Of a stretch of DNA of 64,000 nucleotides, positions 11,941 to 22,825 are shown one piece after another. The position numbers and the translations under genes are program-made. Below the pieces are notes generated by a model. That model saw only the letters and a list, made by a program, of their open reading frames with translations, was not told the DNA's origin and ran no database searches. Source of the stretch: Viscum album (taxonomy: Eukaryota > Streptophyta > Magnoliopsida > Santalales > Viscaceae); assembly GCA_963277665.1 (NCBI GenBank), contig OY728128.1, positions 1,871,048,988 through 1,871,112,987 of the forward strand. The letters run 5' to 3'. The first letter of the stretch is position 1, and every line of letters begins with the position of its first letter.

Positions 11941-12920
11941 TTGTATAGTGGCTGGACTAGGATTAAGGATCCAAGAATCACTACGTATCTTGTGAGGGAA
12001 GGAATCAAGCCATACAATGTTATTGAGAACTCTCCTTGCTAGTCCAACCTGTACACAGAGAGAGGGAGATTTTCATCATGTGGTCGTTGGACCAAGACTT
12101 GGGTTCAAGGTGTCTTTATGTATCCTATGAGATTAGGAATCAATCCATGAATAGTTCTTAAAGGAAATTTCTTATATACTCTTAATACATGCACAAGGAA
12201 GAAGAGATTTTTTTAGGCAGCGAATAAACTAGGATGAAGGATCCATGCATCACTACATATCCTATAAGAGAAGGAATCAATCCACATGTCGTTCTAGAAA
12301 TTCATCCTTGTATTTGTTTTGTTTCACACATTGGGAGTTAGAGGCATTTCTAACCTTTCTTAAAGGCCTTGTAGGGTACATTCATCATTTTTTCCACATT
12401 GGGAGTCAAGCGGTTTGGACTCAGAATTTCCTTACATAAGTCCTACCTTTAAGTAGGGAGAGGGGAATTATTGATTTTGACTGGTGGTGGACCAGGATGT
12501 AGAATCCAAGTGACACTACATATCCTGCAAAGGCAGGAATCAATCCATACATAGTTCTATGGACTCCTCATTCCAGTCTATCCCATTCACGGATATGGGG
12601 GCCTTTTCTACCATGATTTCAGGATGATGCACGTATTATACTCTTATTTTCCTTATCAATGTAGGGGGAATCTTTAATACCATTCATAAGCAAATTTTAT
12701 TTATACTCGGTGTAAGAAATAAGGAGTGATGAGGGGTTACCTTATAGTATAGTGGTGACATAGGATATAACAAAGGCATTCCATGTCATGTGATGGCTAG
12801 ATCAGGAATTAGGTTCATGTGTCTCTATGTATCCCACTGATAAATAAGAATAATCCATACTTAGTTCTATAAAATTATCTCCCTAGATAAGATCAGTCTA
12901 TATGCAAGGAGGGGGAGCAT
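11940..12920. repeat. ~130-bp tandem array in Tat tail
   Basis: Diverged units recur with starts near 11,960, 12,090, 12,225, 12,480 and 12,795. Each contains a phrase like GGACCAGGATTAAGGATCCA, then CACTACATATCCTATGAGA, then AGGAATCAATCCATACATAG. The spacings of 130 and 135, and then 255 and 315, suggest a unit of about 130 bp with some units too eroded to recognise. A single member lies at 3,300-3,560. Confidence 0.65.
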
Positions 12921-12984
12921 TTATTTTCTTTCCTTTTCACAAATTTGATCCATGCGCAACAAGTCATTGTTTGAGATATATTTA

Positions 12985-13435
12985 TCACCATGTAGTTTAA
13001 CATCTTCTTTTTAGGATGTATATGCTATGTAGTTTAACTTCATATAGCATGGATGAAGATGCTGACCAGTTTAATGTTGTGTAGAATGGACAAAGATGAT
13101 AAGATTTTTAATGTCATTCACTATTTACAAATATGGTGAGCAGTTTAATGTTTTGAAGCATGGATGAAGATGTTGAGTAGTTTAATGATATATAGCGTGG
13201 ATGAAGAGGCTGACCATTTTAACATCGTGCATCATGGACGACGATGGTGAATCGTTTAATGTCGGGTAGCATGGATGAATTCATCATAAAGTTTTTGTCA
13301 TGTGATCAGGATATCCTCTATACAGTTTAACATTGTGAGGAAAGGACGCCATCCATGGGTTTTAACATCACGTTGAAATGACATTGGAGGTACTAATTAG
13401 TTTAACATCATGCATCTAAGACAACATTGATACAA
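12985..13435. repeat. 37-bp minisatellite, about 12 copies
   Basis: The phrase AGTTTAA (or a one-base variant) recurs at 12,994, 13,031, 13,068, about 13,105, 13,142, 13,178, 13,216, 13,252, 13,288, 13,324, 13,359 and 13,398. That gives a spacing of 35-39 and mostly 36-37 bases. Between the anchors the unit reads like TGTTGTGTAGCATGGATGAA followed by GATGCTGACC. The array ends within a few tens of bases of the integrase stop. Isolated monomers occur at about 50-150, 4,460-4,490, 11,255-11,400, 36,150-36,240, 37,085-37,135 and 47,380-47,470. Confidence 0.85.
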
Positions 13436-14510
13436 TTACACAAAGTACTTGTTTAGGATCCTTTCATTGGTGGGAGATGTGGTGAGTTTTCCATCCATTA
13501 AAATTAGGGAATATGCTCCATTAAAGTAAACATTGTATATAATATATGGTCCTTCCAATTTTGGCTCCAACTTTATAGGATTCTTCCCAAGTATCATGGA
13601 GATTCTAAGGACCAACATTTCTTCTCCTTCAAGGAAAGATCGAAGTAAAACCTTCTGATTAAAAGATTTTCCAATACAATTTTTGTGGACTTTCAAATGG
13701 TGCAGAGTGTGCAATATTTTCCCATAAAATTGATCTAGAAAATCAATTTTTTTTGGGATTTGTCATCTACATATAGTAGATTGTAGATAGTGACTCAGAG
13801 AAATGTAAGTTGAATTTCAATGGGAATAACTACCTCTATCCAGTATACTAACGAGTATGGGGACACATCAATATTTGTGCAAGTTGTGGTCTGCTAATCC
13901 CAAATAGCACAGTGGAGCTTTTCTAGCCACAGTTTCATATCATTTTCTAGGATATTTTGGAGTTTTTTGGATAAGGTATTGTTTGAATCCTCTATCTATC
14001 TGTTGGCTAATGAAAGGTAGAAGGATGAATGGTTTTCTTTAATACCATACTCTTGGTTGAATTTTTCCAATTCAATAGAGCATAAATTGGTTCCATTTCC
14101 ATTAATATTTTTTAAGGGTAACCATACCTTGTGATTACATTGGCTTTCACGAAGCTGACAATGTTTTTTTCTCTAAATTTTTTAAGTGGTTAATCTTCTA
14201 CAAATTTGGAAAATAAGTTTGTTTCTATGAGAATAAATTTGAATTTTCCAGCTATGGAGGGAGGATATGGTCCCATGACATCAATTCTTCATATGGTGAG
14301 TGTCTAGGAGTACTTAGTTTTATAAAGAAACTTCGGGGGTTAATGGATGATGTTGGTATGGACTTGGAAGGAATGACATTTTTTGGTCAAATCAGCACAA
14401 TTCAAAATCATGGTAGGCCAATAATACCCAAGACTTAAAATTTGATGAGTGATTTTGGAAGTTGATTGGTGTTCCCCATAAGTTCTAACATTCAATTCTT
14501 TCATGATGGA
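13436..14510 (-). pseudogene. Tat-lineage integrase relic
   Basis: Reading from 14,510 leftward: a zinc-binding segment (HQILSLGYYWPTMILNCAD, then KKCHSFQVHTN, with the last cysteine of the HHCC finger lost), then the core start IDVMGPYPPSIAGKFKF with the first catalytic Asp. Next is INGNGTNLCSIELEKFNQEY, in which the usual SDNGTxF aspartate is glycine. Then come IEDSNNTLSKKLQNIL with the glutamate kept, and YSLVYWIEVVIPIEIQL. The C-terminal ORF 13,436-13,714 has VLRISMILGKNPIKLEPKLE, GPYIIYNVYFNGAYSLILMD and a stop before the minisatellite. This is the classical Ty3/gypsy integrase end (GPY/F module). It is broken by stops and lacks one catalytic residue. Confidence 0.88.
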
Positions 14511-15000
14511 TGTTCTCTCTTCTCCATCAATGCTTTAAGAAAGTCTTCATCAAGACCTTGCTTATAAAGGACCTCTTTTGGATTTGTTTCATCGTACAAC
14601 ATTAAATTGACTTATCATCTTCGAATTTATTCCCTTCTATACCAATTTGGTGAGAGTTCTCCATTTTAAATATAGTCCACAATGGGGACCACCGACCCAG
14701 TGGTATGACCATACAGCTCAGAGATAGGACTGATCTCATTGATTTCTTCCATCTTGTCTTGAACATATGGTAAAACCATCGGGCGGTCGGTAATGTTGAT
14801 GACGATTTCATTATAATATAGATCATATAGAGTTGTGGTGGAATTTTATAGTGGATAGTGTTGTGAATTCTGAAAATAAGGGACATAAGAAAATGTCAGA
14901 TCTAAAAATAATTCTACCATCAATTCTCAAATATAGTTCATTAGAGGGATCAAATCCTCCTTCTTGATATCATAGTCACAATTGACATACTTTATGAATA
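14510..15000 (-). other. Tat pol spacer between second RNase H and integrase
   Basis: This lies where the end of the second RNase H and the tether to integrase should be. The ORF at 14,602-14,886 on the minus strand has no motif that I recognise. I see no independent gene. Confidence 0.4.
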
Positions 15001-15440
15001 GTTATAAATTTATTTTTATCTTCAATTGTTTTTATTTCACATAGAGTGCAAGTTCCAAGCCTGTGATAAGGTCCTGATATTCTGCTTTATTTTTTGTGAA
15101 CCCCACTAACAATAGGAAGGAATACTGTAGGACTTCCTTTTCCATAGATATAAGTTTGATTTTTAGCCCCACTTTATTGATTCTGGGTTCATCTATTCTT
15201 TTTCCAAATGGGATTTTGGACATGTCTTCAAAATGAATTTCCTATATTTGGGTGTTCTCATGAATAGAAAACACTTCCTCATCTGGTAACTCAGTATTTA
15301 ATGGGGCCACCTCAATTGAGTGGTGCTCATAAAGGAAATTTTCTAATGTATGGACTTTTATATCATTAAATGGCATGAATTTTATATAGAACTACTACAG
15401 GATGATTTTCCACCGTGATAGGTGTCGATTCAACATTGGT
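15000..15440 (-). pseudogene. Second RNase H (aRNH-type) relic of the Tat element
   Basis: The ORF 15,032-15,223 reads INKVGLKIKLISMEKEVLQY, then SFLLLVGFTKNKAEYQDLI and TGLELALYVK. This fits the second RNase H of Tat elements, where GAGxVLxSPxxxxxxYSxxL is followed by TNNxAEYEALIxGLxLA. It lies between the ordinary RT-linked RNase H (15.5-15.9 kb) and the integrase, so this pol has two RNase H regions. That is the main evidence for the Tat lineage. The usual first aspartate (FDGAS-like) is not seen intact and stops flank the ORF. Confidence 0.75.
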
Positions 15441-15900
15441 TGGCTGAGAATATACTTGAGAGAGTTGTTGTGAGAAACCAAGTGGACCTCATGGTGCTGC
15501 AGATAATGCCTCAATTTCTGAACCACAAATATTAATGCAAGTAATCTCTTCTCAATATTTTAATATCGAGTCTCAACATTAATCATGGTTCATCTAAGAT
15601 AATAGAGACTATTCTCCTTGCGGGTATCATTATTTTGTGTGAGGAATGCACCTAGGGATTGTTCCATGGAGGTTACGTACAGAATGAGTGGTCTTCCTTT
15701 GAGAGGTATAATTATCACTAGTAGAATCAAGAGATATTTCTTGATATTTTTGAATTCTTACTGATATTTTTTATTCCATTAATATTCTACCCCTTTCTTC
15801 ATAAACCTGGTGAAGGGAAGGCACTTGCCTTTTTGGTTGGTTATGCAGTTCCGAATGTAATCCAGATGTACTTGGAGTCCTCTCAACACAATGAGGTTGT
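15440..15900 (-). pseudogene. RT connection and first RNase H relic of the Tat element
   Basis: Minus-strand peptides seen: VHLDYIRNCITNQKGKCLPF, then TRFMKKGVEY (the gypsy RT thumb phrase, usually FIxxFAxLTxPF-x-LMKKG), LILYVTSMEQSLGAFLTQNN and RKENSLYYL. After these come a Y-x-x-IEKxxLALIFVVQKLRH phrase near 15,530 and YLQHHEVHLVSQ. These match the Ty3/gypsy RNase H core in which KPLILYI-A-x-ExSLGALLAQ is usual. Several stops and small frameshifts are present. Confidence 0.85.
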
Positions 15901-16620
15901 GATGTGGTGACATGCCTAGGATGAGAATTTTCTTCTCAGGGTTGACATCATTGCCACGTTGGTGTACGATGAAGTAGGGAAATTTCCCTTAGGTGATGCT
16001 GAAAAAAAATTCAGGGGGTACATTTTAAGACGGTGTTGTAAAATTTTATTGAAGATGGTTTCAATATCATTCTGATGGTTTGATCATTTTTGTTATTTAA
16101 CAACCATATCATCAAAATTGCATTCAACTAACAATTCTCAATAAAGGTTTGAAAATGTGGTGCATGGTGCGTTGATATGTGGCACCAGAATTTTTCAAAC
16201 CGAAAGGCATCATCTCCTACCAAAACACTCCCTGGGGAGCCCTGAATATGGTGGATTCTTCATCTTCTTAGGCCATTTGGATGTAGTGATATCCTAAATA
16301 ACCACCCATGAATTAGAGAACCTCATATCTTGTAGTTCCATTGATTAGTAATTTTGTGATCAGGACTGGGAAATCATCTTTTGTGCAATGCCAGTTGAGG
16401 TTGTATAAATCGATGCAGACCTTGATCTACCCATTCTTCTTCTTAATGGGGAAAATTTTTTCTAGACAAATGGGATATTGTACCTACCTAATGAAGTTAG
16501 ATATGATGATCTTGTCGACCTCAGCCTCAATTTTGGCAGCATGTGTTGGGTGTGTCCTTCTGGTGGATTTCGTGTAACCACAGTGATCTTATGGCAGGCC
16601 TAAGTAGTGGGTGGCCCCCA
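15900..16620 (-). pseudogene. Tat reverse transcriptase relic
   Basis: From right to left: VCIDLYNLNWHCTKDDFPVL (usual xCVDYRDLNKACPKDDFPLP), then FMGGYLGYHYIQM (usual MDGFSGYNQI), then EDEESTIFRAPQGVF and MMPFGLKNSGATYQRTMHHI (usual MPFGLKNAGATYQR). Near 16,100 a DMVVK remnant of the YVDDMVVKS catalytic motif survives, but the tyrosine-valine-aspartate part is degraded. Then comes RLKMYP (usual LKLNP). The plus-strand ORF at 16,341-16,577 is a shadow of this region. Stops and a frameshift break the frame. Confidence 0.88.
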
Positions 16621-17627
16621 CAAGATCGAGACCTAGAATTTCTGTATAATTCCAAGTGAAAATAACTCTATTATTCATTAGGAAAGAGGAATATATCGGT
16701 TTCTCTCTAGAATTCATGTCCTCACTAACCAGTGTGGGTTGTGGGTTTTCTTCTGTACCTAGGCTGATTTCCCTGAGTTAATTTATGATCGTAGAAACAT
16801 ATTCTTCAAAAGATGGAGGGGCATATCTTAGGCCCTCTTCTTCTTCCTCCTCCACATACTCATTATTTTCCATGTTTTCTTTTGATGAGGAAACAATTCT
16901 TGAAATTATTTCCCCATAGTTGATGGAGGAATTTCAATTTTAGAATCTGGGAGGGGAAGTAGTATCCTCAACTTCAACCATTGGTAGGGGATTCTCTTGA
17001 TAAGATATCATGAGGGGTAAAATAGTTCCATCGTCTTCTTTGAGTGATGATATAGTTCCTCCTACCATAGTGGGTGAGGAAGGATTTTTTTGGGGTTTGA
17101 TGATAGTTCAAAGGCATTATTATTTAAACCTTTCCGATTATATTGGTAGTTAATGAGCCTTTAAACAATATCAATGTCGACTGTTGTAACTAAAATCATG
17201 AGGACAGTTGAATATGTATCTAAATTTTGACATTGTGGCCTAAATCTGATTGAAGGGCAATACGTATTCCTCCCTGAGATTCTTTATGTGATCGGTGTGT
17301 CCCATTTCAAAACTGTTTGGGGCGGCTACCAAAGCAATTATGTCTGCTGAGAGTTGTTTCCCCTTTGGATTGTAGAACCTTACATCAATCTAGTGTGATT
17401 TACAGAAGTCAAATGGAGCCTATTCGGTGTATATGGTCCTAATATATCCAATAATTCTATATTTGAGGCACTAATGGTAGGATGAGAGGATTTTTGCACA
17501 TATATGATGCCAGGTCCTCCCTAGAAGAGCGTTGAAGGCTATATTATTTCGAATGACCAAAAATTCCGTGAGAGCTATGAGGTCACTGAACCGGGTTTCG
17601 AGTTTGATTTGACCTAATGTCTTTTTC
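16620..17627 (-). other. Region between Tat protease and RT
   Basis: There is no domain I can name. It fits the spacer between protease and RT of gypsy polyproteins, and acidic stretches are visible on the minus strand (runs of GAA/GAG opposite TTCTTCTTCCTCC near 16,840). No alternative gene is supported. Confidence 0.4.
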
Positions 17628-17930
17628 TCACATTTTTTTGTAGGTCAATAGGTTTGTGCTGCAAGGTGCTAGATCACCCTCATTAAAGCTCAACCGATGA
17701 AGTGTCCATAGTGAGAGAAGATTAACCTCATAGCCATTGTCGATGAATAATTTTTGGGAATCAACACCATTAATTATTCCAAACACATATAAGGTTTTGA
17801 TGTGTCCTTTCATGATGGTGACTTCATCCTGATACATGAAGGAGATAACTGTGTGGTATTCTATAGGATTGGTCTCACTGAGATCTTTTGATAGATTCAG
17901 TGCATCCGTGTTTGAGAGAATAGCTGGCAC
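17628..17930 (-). pseudogene. Tat aspartic protease relic
   Basis: This 100-residue open stretch contains GIINGVDSQKLFIDNGYEVN followed by LLSLWTLHRL. It matches the retroviral-type protease phrase of plant gypsy elements (usually VxxVLVDGGSSVNLLPLSTLRKLG). The catalytic aspartate is kept, but the following glycine-serine is changed to asparagine-glycine, so activity is doubtful. It lies between gag and RT as expected. Confidence 0.75.
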
Positions 17931-19200
17931 TAAATCAAGCTACTTCAGAATGTAATATTTCAGATCTAAAGGTCGGTGCTTCTTAGATTGGGGATTCTCT
18001 TTACCAATATCTTTAGGGACTTGAGCATTTGATGATTATGGGTCAGACCTTGGTATCAGAGCTGAAGGAGCATCCTTTCCTTTGTGGATTATTCCTAGAA
18101 GATCTTATCAACTTACAAAGAAAATTAGTCATCTGTTTTTCCTATGATGTCTATTTTAGTAGGATTTTACTAGTGTGACTTCCTACTAGGGTAGGAGAAT
18201 TTTCTTGTCCCTGTGGAAACTTTTGGAGGGTCCTTCAGTGGGTTTCTGTAACGTTGACGGGTTTAGAGGGGCTACATCCTAAGATTAATTTATGCCATGG
18301 TTGTGTCTCCCTTGAAATCCATAGCTTCTACAGTTTCGTCATCTGGCCCCCCAATTGGGTGCGATGGATTTGGTTGATAACCATATTCATCTTTAGATAA
18401 GGTATCCATTAAGTGGATGACATTGATGTGGCTCGAAATTAGCTCCTCTACTGAATATGAATTTTCCTCATCATCTGCATCTCATTGCACCATTTTTCAA
18501 GGTGGTGTCCATTGTACCATTTGGTGGGGTGGGACTGATTTCTTGAGATTATATGGCATGAAATCTGATAGTGTCAAGGACAACTTTTCATTTGGTGAAA
18601 GTTAATCTTCTTTCAATTTATTTACTTCCTTATGATTACACAAATTTTTGGGCAATCAGACTTTGGAGGATTGTGGGGCCAAGGAGGATGAATGTGTTTC
18701 ATTAGGAGTTGTGGGAGCCATGGTTGGTTTCTTCAACAATTCCTAGAGTATGACAGGAGCTCAGTTGAATATTTTCTACATCATCCAAATATCAAACATA
18801 TGATCTGTTTTTATAAAAACTTTTTTCATATCCTCGTTTTTTCTCAGATCTGTGGTGGAAACATACTCCACTTGTGCTGGTGATGGTCCCACCTTGACTT
18901 GTCTAGAATCTATCATCTCTTAAAAGAGGTCAATGATAACAAAAAAATCATGGATATTGTTTTCCAATATCCAATGGAAGGGGAAAAAATTTGGCCAGTC
19001 ATTAAGACCTCATTCATCATCCATCTTCGGCTCTGGTAGCTAAAAAAAGCTGAAATTCATGGCGGTTATGAAGTAACCATGGTCTTGATCATCTCATAAT
19101 GAGTGTAATTTATTTTTGTTTTCCCTGAATTGATTTCTTTTTGGACCCCACCACTCGTCTTCAGGGGGTGGGGTTGGCTGCTGACATTCAGAGGGCCCGA
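17930..19200 (-). other. Tat gag-protease spacer, no clear domain
   Basis: No recognisable domain was found. Small plus-strand ORFs at 18,417-18,605 and 18,692-18,883 look like chance. Two curiosities lie here or at the edge: a perfect initiator-Met primer-site sequence TGGTATCAGAGC on the plus strand at 18,051-18,062, and an 11-base G run at 19,209-19,219. Confidence 0.4.
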
Positions 19201-19309
19201 CACGGTTTGGGGGGGGGGGCCTGAGAGATAGAGCTGATTCAAGAGGTGGCTTAAACATTACAGTAGTCGCTTTAGCTCTCCCTTCTCTTTTTATTAAAAA
19301 TTTCAGTGC

Positions 19310-19760
19310 TACCTAGGCTTTGTGATTAGTCGGTTACAAGGAATCCTATATCCTTTGTGCGATGGCAGAGAAGTCCCGAAACCCACTTGTCTATTTCACC
19401 GAAATTAGTGGTGTTCGTAGCTCATCACAGAGATTATCAATGCACACAGAGGACATCTCATCTTGGGAGAGTGGCTGATTCAATGAGTAATTTAGACCTT
19501 TTCATCTAGCGATGAAGTTTGAGACTCTCTCATTATCCCACTTTTTTTAGTTTATGAGATCACTAACTATTTTATTTGGCAATGTTGAGCAGAATATGAA
19601 TAGGAAATAGCACTCGAGATCCTCCCATCCATTTATTGAGTTAGCTTGCAAACTGGTGTACCAGACAAAAGATGAACCTTAGAGGGTTCACAAAAAGAAT
19701 TTGATATTCATAGCTTTTTTTCACTCTGGGTTTCCCATCATGGGATCAGGAAAAAAAAGA
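19310..19760 (-). pseudogene. Tat gag (retrotransposon Gag domain) relic
   Basis: Minus-strand peptides: SSFVWYTSLQANSINGWEDL then ECYFLFIFC (usual AxxWFxxLPPxSIxSWxxLxxxFxxxF), LPNKIVSDLIN, KKWDNERVSNFIARWKGLNY (usual QxxxESLRxYIxRWxxL) and LSQDEMSSVCIDNLCDELR. The later part reads FRDFSAIAQRI. The order and spacing fit the capsid-like Gag domain of Tat-lineage elements. At least two stops interrupt it. It is separated from the protease relic by about 1.4 kb. Confidence 0.82.
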
Positions 19761-21890
19761 TTACTGCATTAGATAGTGTTCCAAGTCCCCTGATCCATTG
19801 AACACTAGAAATACAAGATTCTTGAAATTTTGTGGAGGTAGGATGTTACTCACCCAGTCGGGGTAAGGTTTCCATTATGTTTGTATCGGAGCGTGCCACC
19901 CCTCCATTGCTTCCATTCAAGTTATCAATAACTCAATGATATTTAGGAACCCTTGATTCATGTCTTGTTGGACATGACCATGAGAGGGCACAGTAGGGGA
20001 AAGATTGGATGTGTCGGCGCTGCTGGGGCTTGAAGAAGATACCTAGCAAGTTAAATATTTTGGGTATTTTTCTAAATCTATTCTGGTTTCTCCCCTAATG
20101 GAGGTAAATCTAGATATCTTGATGGGATTGGGTTCAGATATACTGATGGTCTCAGCTCTACCTTGGATTATCTTTCCATCCATGATTCATCTGTCGGGAC
20201 GAGCTTGTGACGTAGAATACATCTGATGGAAGTGTTTATTGACCCTCCACCTATGGAACATACCTAGTAAGATGGTTTACTCTTATAATATCCACATTGA
20301 TTCACCTCATCACTTTCATTTCATCATCTTATTGAGTGAATCTCTCCTCGCACATGGGAGAATTGTTTTCATGAGGGGGTGGTGGTGGGTCATAGACCTT
20401 GTTCTTATTCCTTAACTTGTTAGGGATTCGTGTGGGAGGTGGTGTCAGATTGAATGAAGGGTGCCCAAATTTAAGGTAACTATTGGGTTTCTAGAGTACG
20501 TCCCTCCGGGATGGATGTGGACCATCTCTGAGAGGGAACCCTATTCTTTGATTTTCTCAATTTTTTTATTAGTTTCAGTGAGGTATATGGGCATAATTTA
20601 CGCAATATCACCAATACATGCCACATTGGGGTTGGTGTGCCAGTGATGAATGGTAGGAGATATTCTTACATCATTTTTTGGATCTTCATCAGCTATTTTG
20701 TGATATCATTCAAGTTGCTTGGTGAATAGTGACTCAAAGGGATCCCTGATATGACCTTTCAGTACACATCCATCCTAGGGGATGCAAGTCACATGATGGG
20801 ATGAAATAGGTTACCCCTTTATAAATTGTTCTCCCCATTAGGGACATGACATACATCCATTAAGTGTGAATTTGATGTAAAACATCCCCTATCCATGCGG
20901 TCTAGGGTTTCTCCTACTCCTCTATTGACGTGTCTTGGTCCATATTTTCCTGTATTATGGGGGAATTTTGTGTAAAAAATGACCCCAACCCTACGGGATA
21001 AGGTTGATCCTATATTGCAACATCTAATGTTATTACATTCTCCTTCTTGGTCTCATGAATTCCCATGAGGGTGGGATCCAAATATGCTGATGGTTCTGCA
21101 TGTGAACTTCTTGAATCTAAGAACATGATCTATGCTTGCTGATTGGGTTCTCTTAAACAGGAGGCCCAGTGGATGATCTCGATGGCCAGGTTCATGAGAT
21201 TTTCAATGGCTTCCTCCCGTTGAGCCTAACACTTTTGAGACTTACTCAAGTATAGTTCTTATCGATCATTTCAACTTTCCTTGGTAGGGGCTTCATTTTA
21301 CTAATGTCTGGGGATGATGACATTATGGGATGCCCCTTCTAGTGGGTTCTGCTGGATAGGAAGTGGGTAAAGTGTATAGCTCCATGTTCTCCCCACTCCT
21401 AGATATAAACACTAGATGGAGAATCACTAATAAGGCAAGGAAACATGAGCTTCAAATGAAGTAAATCCATCCCAAAGTATTTATTTCAACTTTTAGATTG
21501 TTGTCTTCAGCCAAAAGGAATTGATTCTAGGTCAATATGATGGTTAAACCCTCCTAATACATTAACATGATCTGTATACCCATCATCGGGCAAACACCTT
21601 TCTTTTAACTGGTGGAGAGTTGTCTAGATGTTGAGGTGAATGTTATGAATACATTCTTCTAGAAACTCTTTTGGTATGTTGAAATAAGAAGGGTTCGTGG
21701 GATAATAAATCACAATTATTTCATCCCTAGCAAGTTGTCTTATCACAAGTAAAACATCTTGTTGTCATTCTAGATGGGACTCTTCTTCTTAATTTACCTG
21801 GTTTGACTACTCTAATGATTTTATTCCATGCAATGGGGTTTGCGGGAGTCTTGTTGACATGTTAATGGTATGAGGGTGTCTCAAAAGATG
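19760..21890 (-). other. Tat leader or upstream coding region, unrecognised
   Basis: This is upstream of gag on the minus strand. Some Tat elements (Ogre type) have an extra ORF here, but I see no intact frame and no motif that I can name. The plus-strand ORF 20,461-20,646 is not supported. Confidence 0.35.
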
Positions 21891-21959
21891 AGTGTGGTCA
21901 CGGTCCATCCTTCAGTTGATAAAGGATATCGCTTTTCAGGGATAGAGTATCACACATTC

Positions 21960-22700
21960 TATACTCCATTTTTTTCGAGCGCCTTGGCATATGGGGGCCT
22001 TCTCGCATTTGACCCGATGAGGGGAGGATCTTCTTACCAGCGTTAATTTGGACTCTGGGGAGGACCTTCGAAATTAGTGACATGATGTTGAGGGATACCA
22101 TCATGGATTGTTGTCCTTCAATATATAGGACTTCTGTAGTGTATACCCTTAGGAGGACCTTTGGGGCGGACCGCAGCAAGGGGAGGACCTTCCTATTGCT
22201 TGGCATCATTGAAGGGAGGGCGTTCACAATGACTGTTATCATGGATAGGTCTACCATAGTAGCTCTAGATGTTCAGATAAAATATGTAGTGCACATCCAG
22301 GGGAGGGCCTTCGGGATGTAATGTAATAAGGGTAGGACCTTCTCATTTCTTGATATCACTATGTAGAGGGCCTTCGTAGAAGCATCCATAATAGAGATGA
22401 CTACCATCACAGCTTGATATCCAACTATAGGGAGAAACATATTTGTAGCGTATACCCTAGGGAAGACCATTAGGGAGGACAACAGAAAGGGGAGGGGCTT
22501 CTTATTGTATGATCTTCTAGTCAAAGGGTGGAATACCATGACATGCATCAGGAGATAGGTTATCATGATTAATCATTTCATTCCCACAAAGTAAGCGCCT
22601 ATGGTTTCTTAGAGGTGGAAATTCAAATATAATGGTAGTGAAATTGTGGGGAGGACCTTCATAACTTCTACTATAACTTATATAATTTGGTAATGGATCA
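21960..22700 (-). repeat. In-register 150-159-bp tandem repeats encoding EGPP motifs
   Basis: On the plus strand the phrase AAGGGGAGGACCTTC (with variants) starts near 22,019, 22,178, 22,328 and 22,487. The spacings are 159, 150 and 159 bases, all multiples of three. On the minus strand one frame reads EGPPLAAVRPKGPPKGIHY, EGPTLITLHPEGPPLDVHY and EAPPLSVVLPNGLP at successive units, with stops between. A second frame is largely open (21,898-22,257 and 22,273-22,566, same frame). The EGPP frame looks like the original one because the motif is conserved between units and continues as YEGPPHNF in the ORF at 22,517-22,825. The function is unknown. It is probably an N-terminal or leader protein of the Tat element. 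Confidence 0.6.
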
Positions 22701-22825
22701 ACAAGATCTTGATCCTCTATTGATAGATGTTTTATGGCATTCAGAATGCCTACTTCCAGTAGATAAGAATCATGACTGTGGTCTTTATTTTTTAGATTCC
22801 ATTGATGCATTTTATTTTTGTACAC
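22517..22825 (-). pseudogene. Fragment of Tat upstream protein with EGPP motif
   Basis: A 102-residue open stretch contains DQDLVDPLPNYISYSRSY directly before EGPPHNFTTI and FPPLRNHRRLL. It shares the EGPP phrase and frame with the tandem repeat to its left, so it is likely the non-repetitive part of the same decayed protein. I recognise no domain. Confidence 0.35.

Noticed and set aside
12985..13435. CRISPR-like array
   Set aside because: The 37-bp units are contiguous diverged repeats without unique spacers, in a plant retroelement.
16341..16577. Plus-strand ORF of 78 residues
   Set aside because: It lies antisense to the clear Tat RT phrases on the minus strand.
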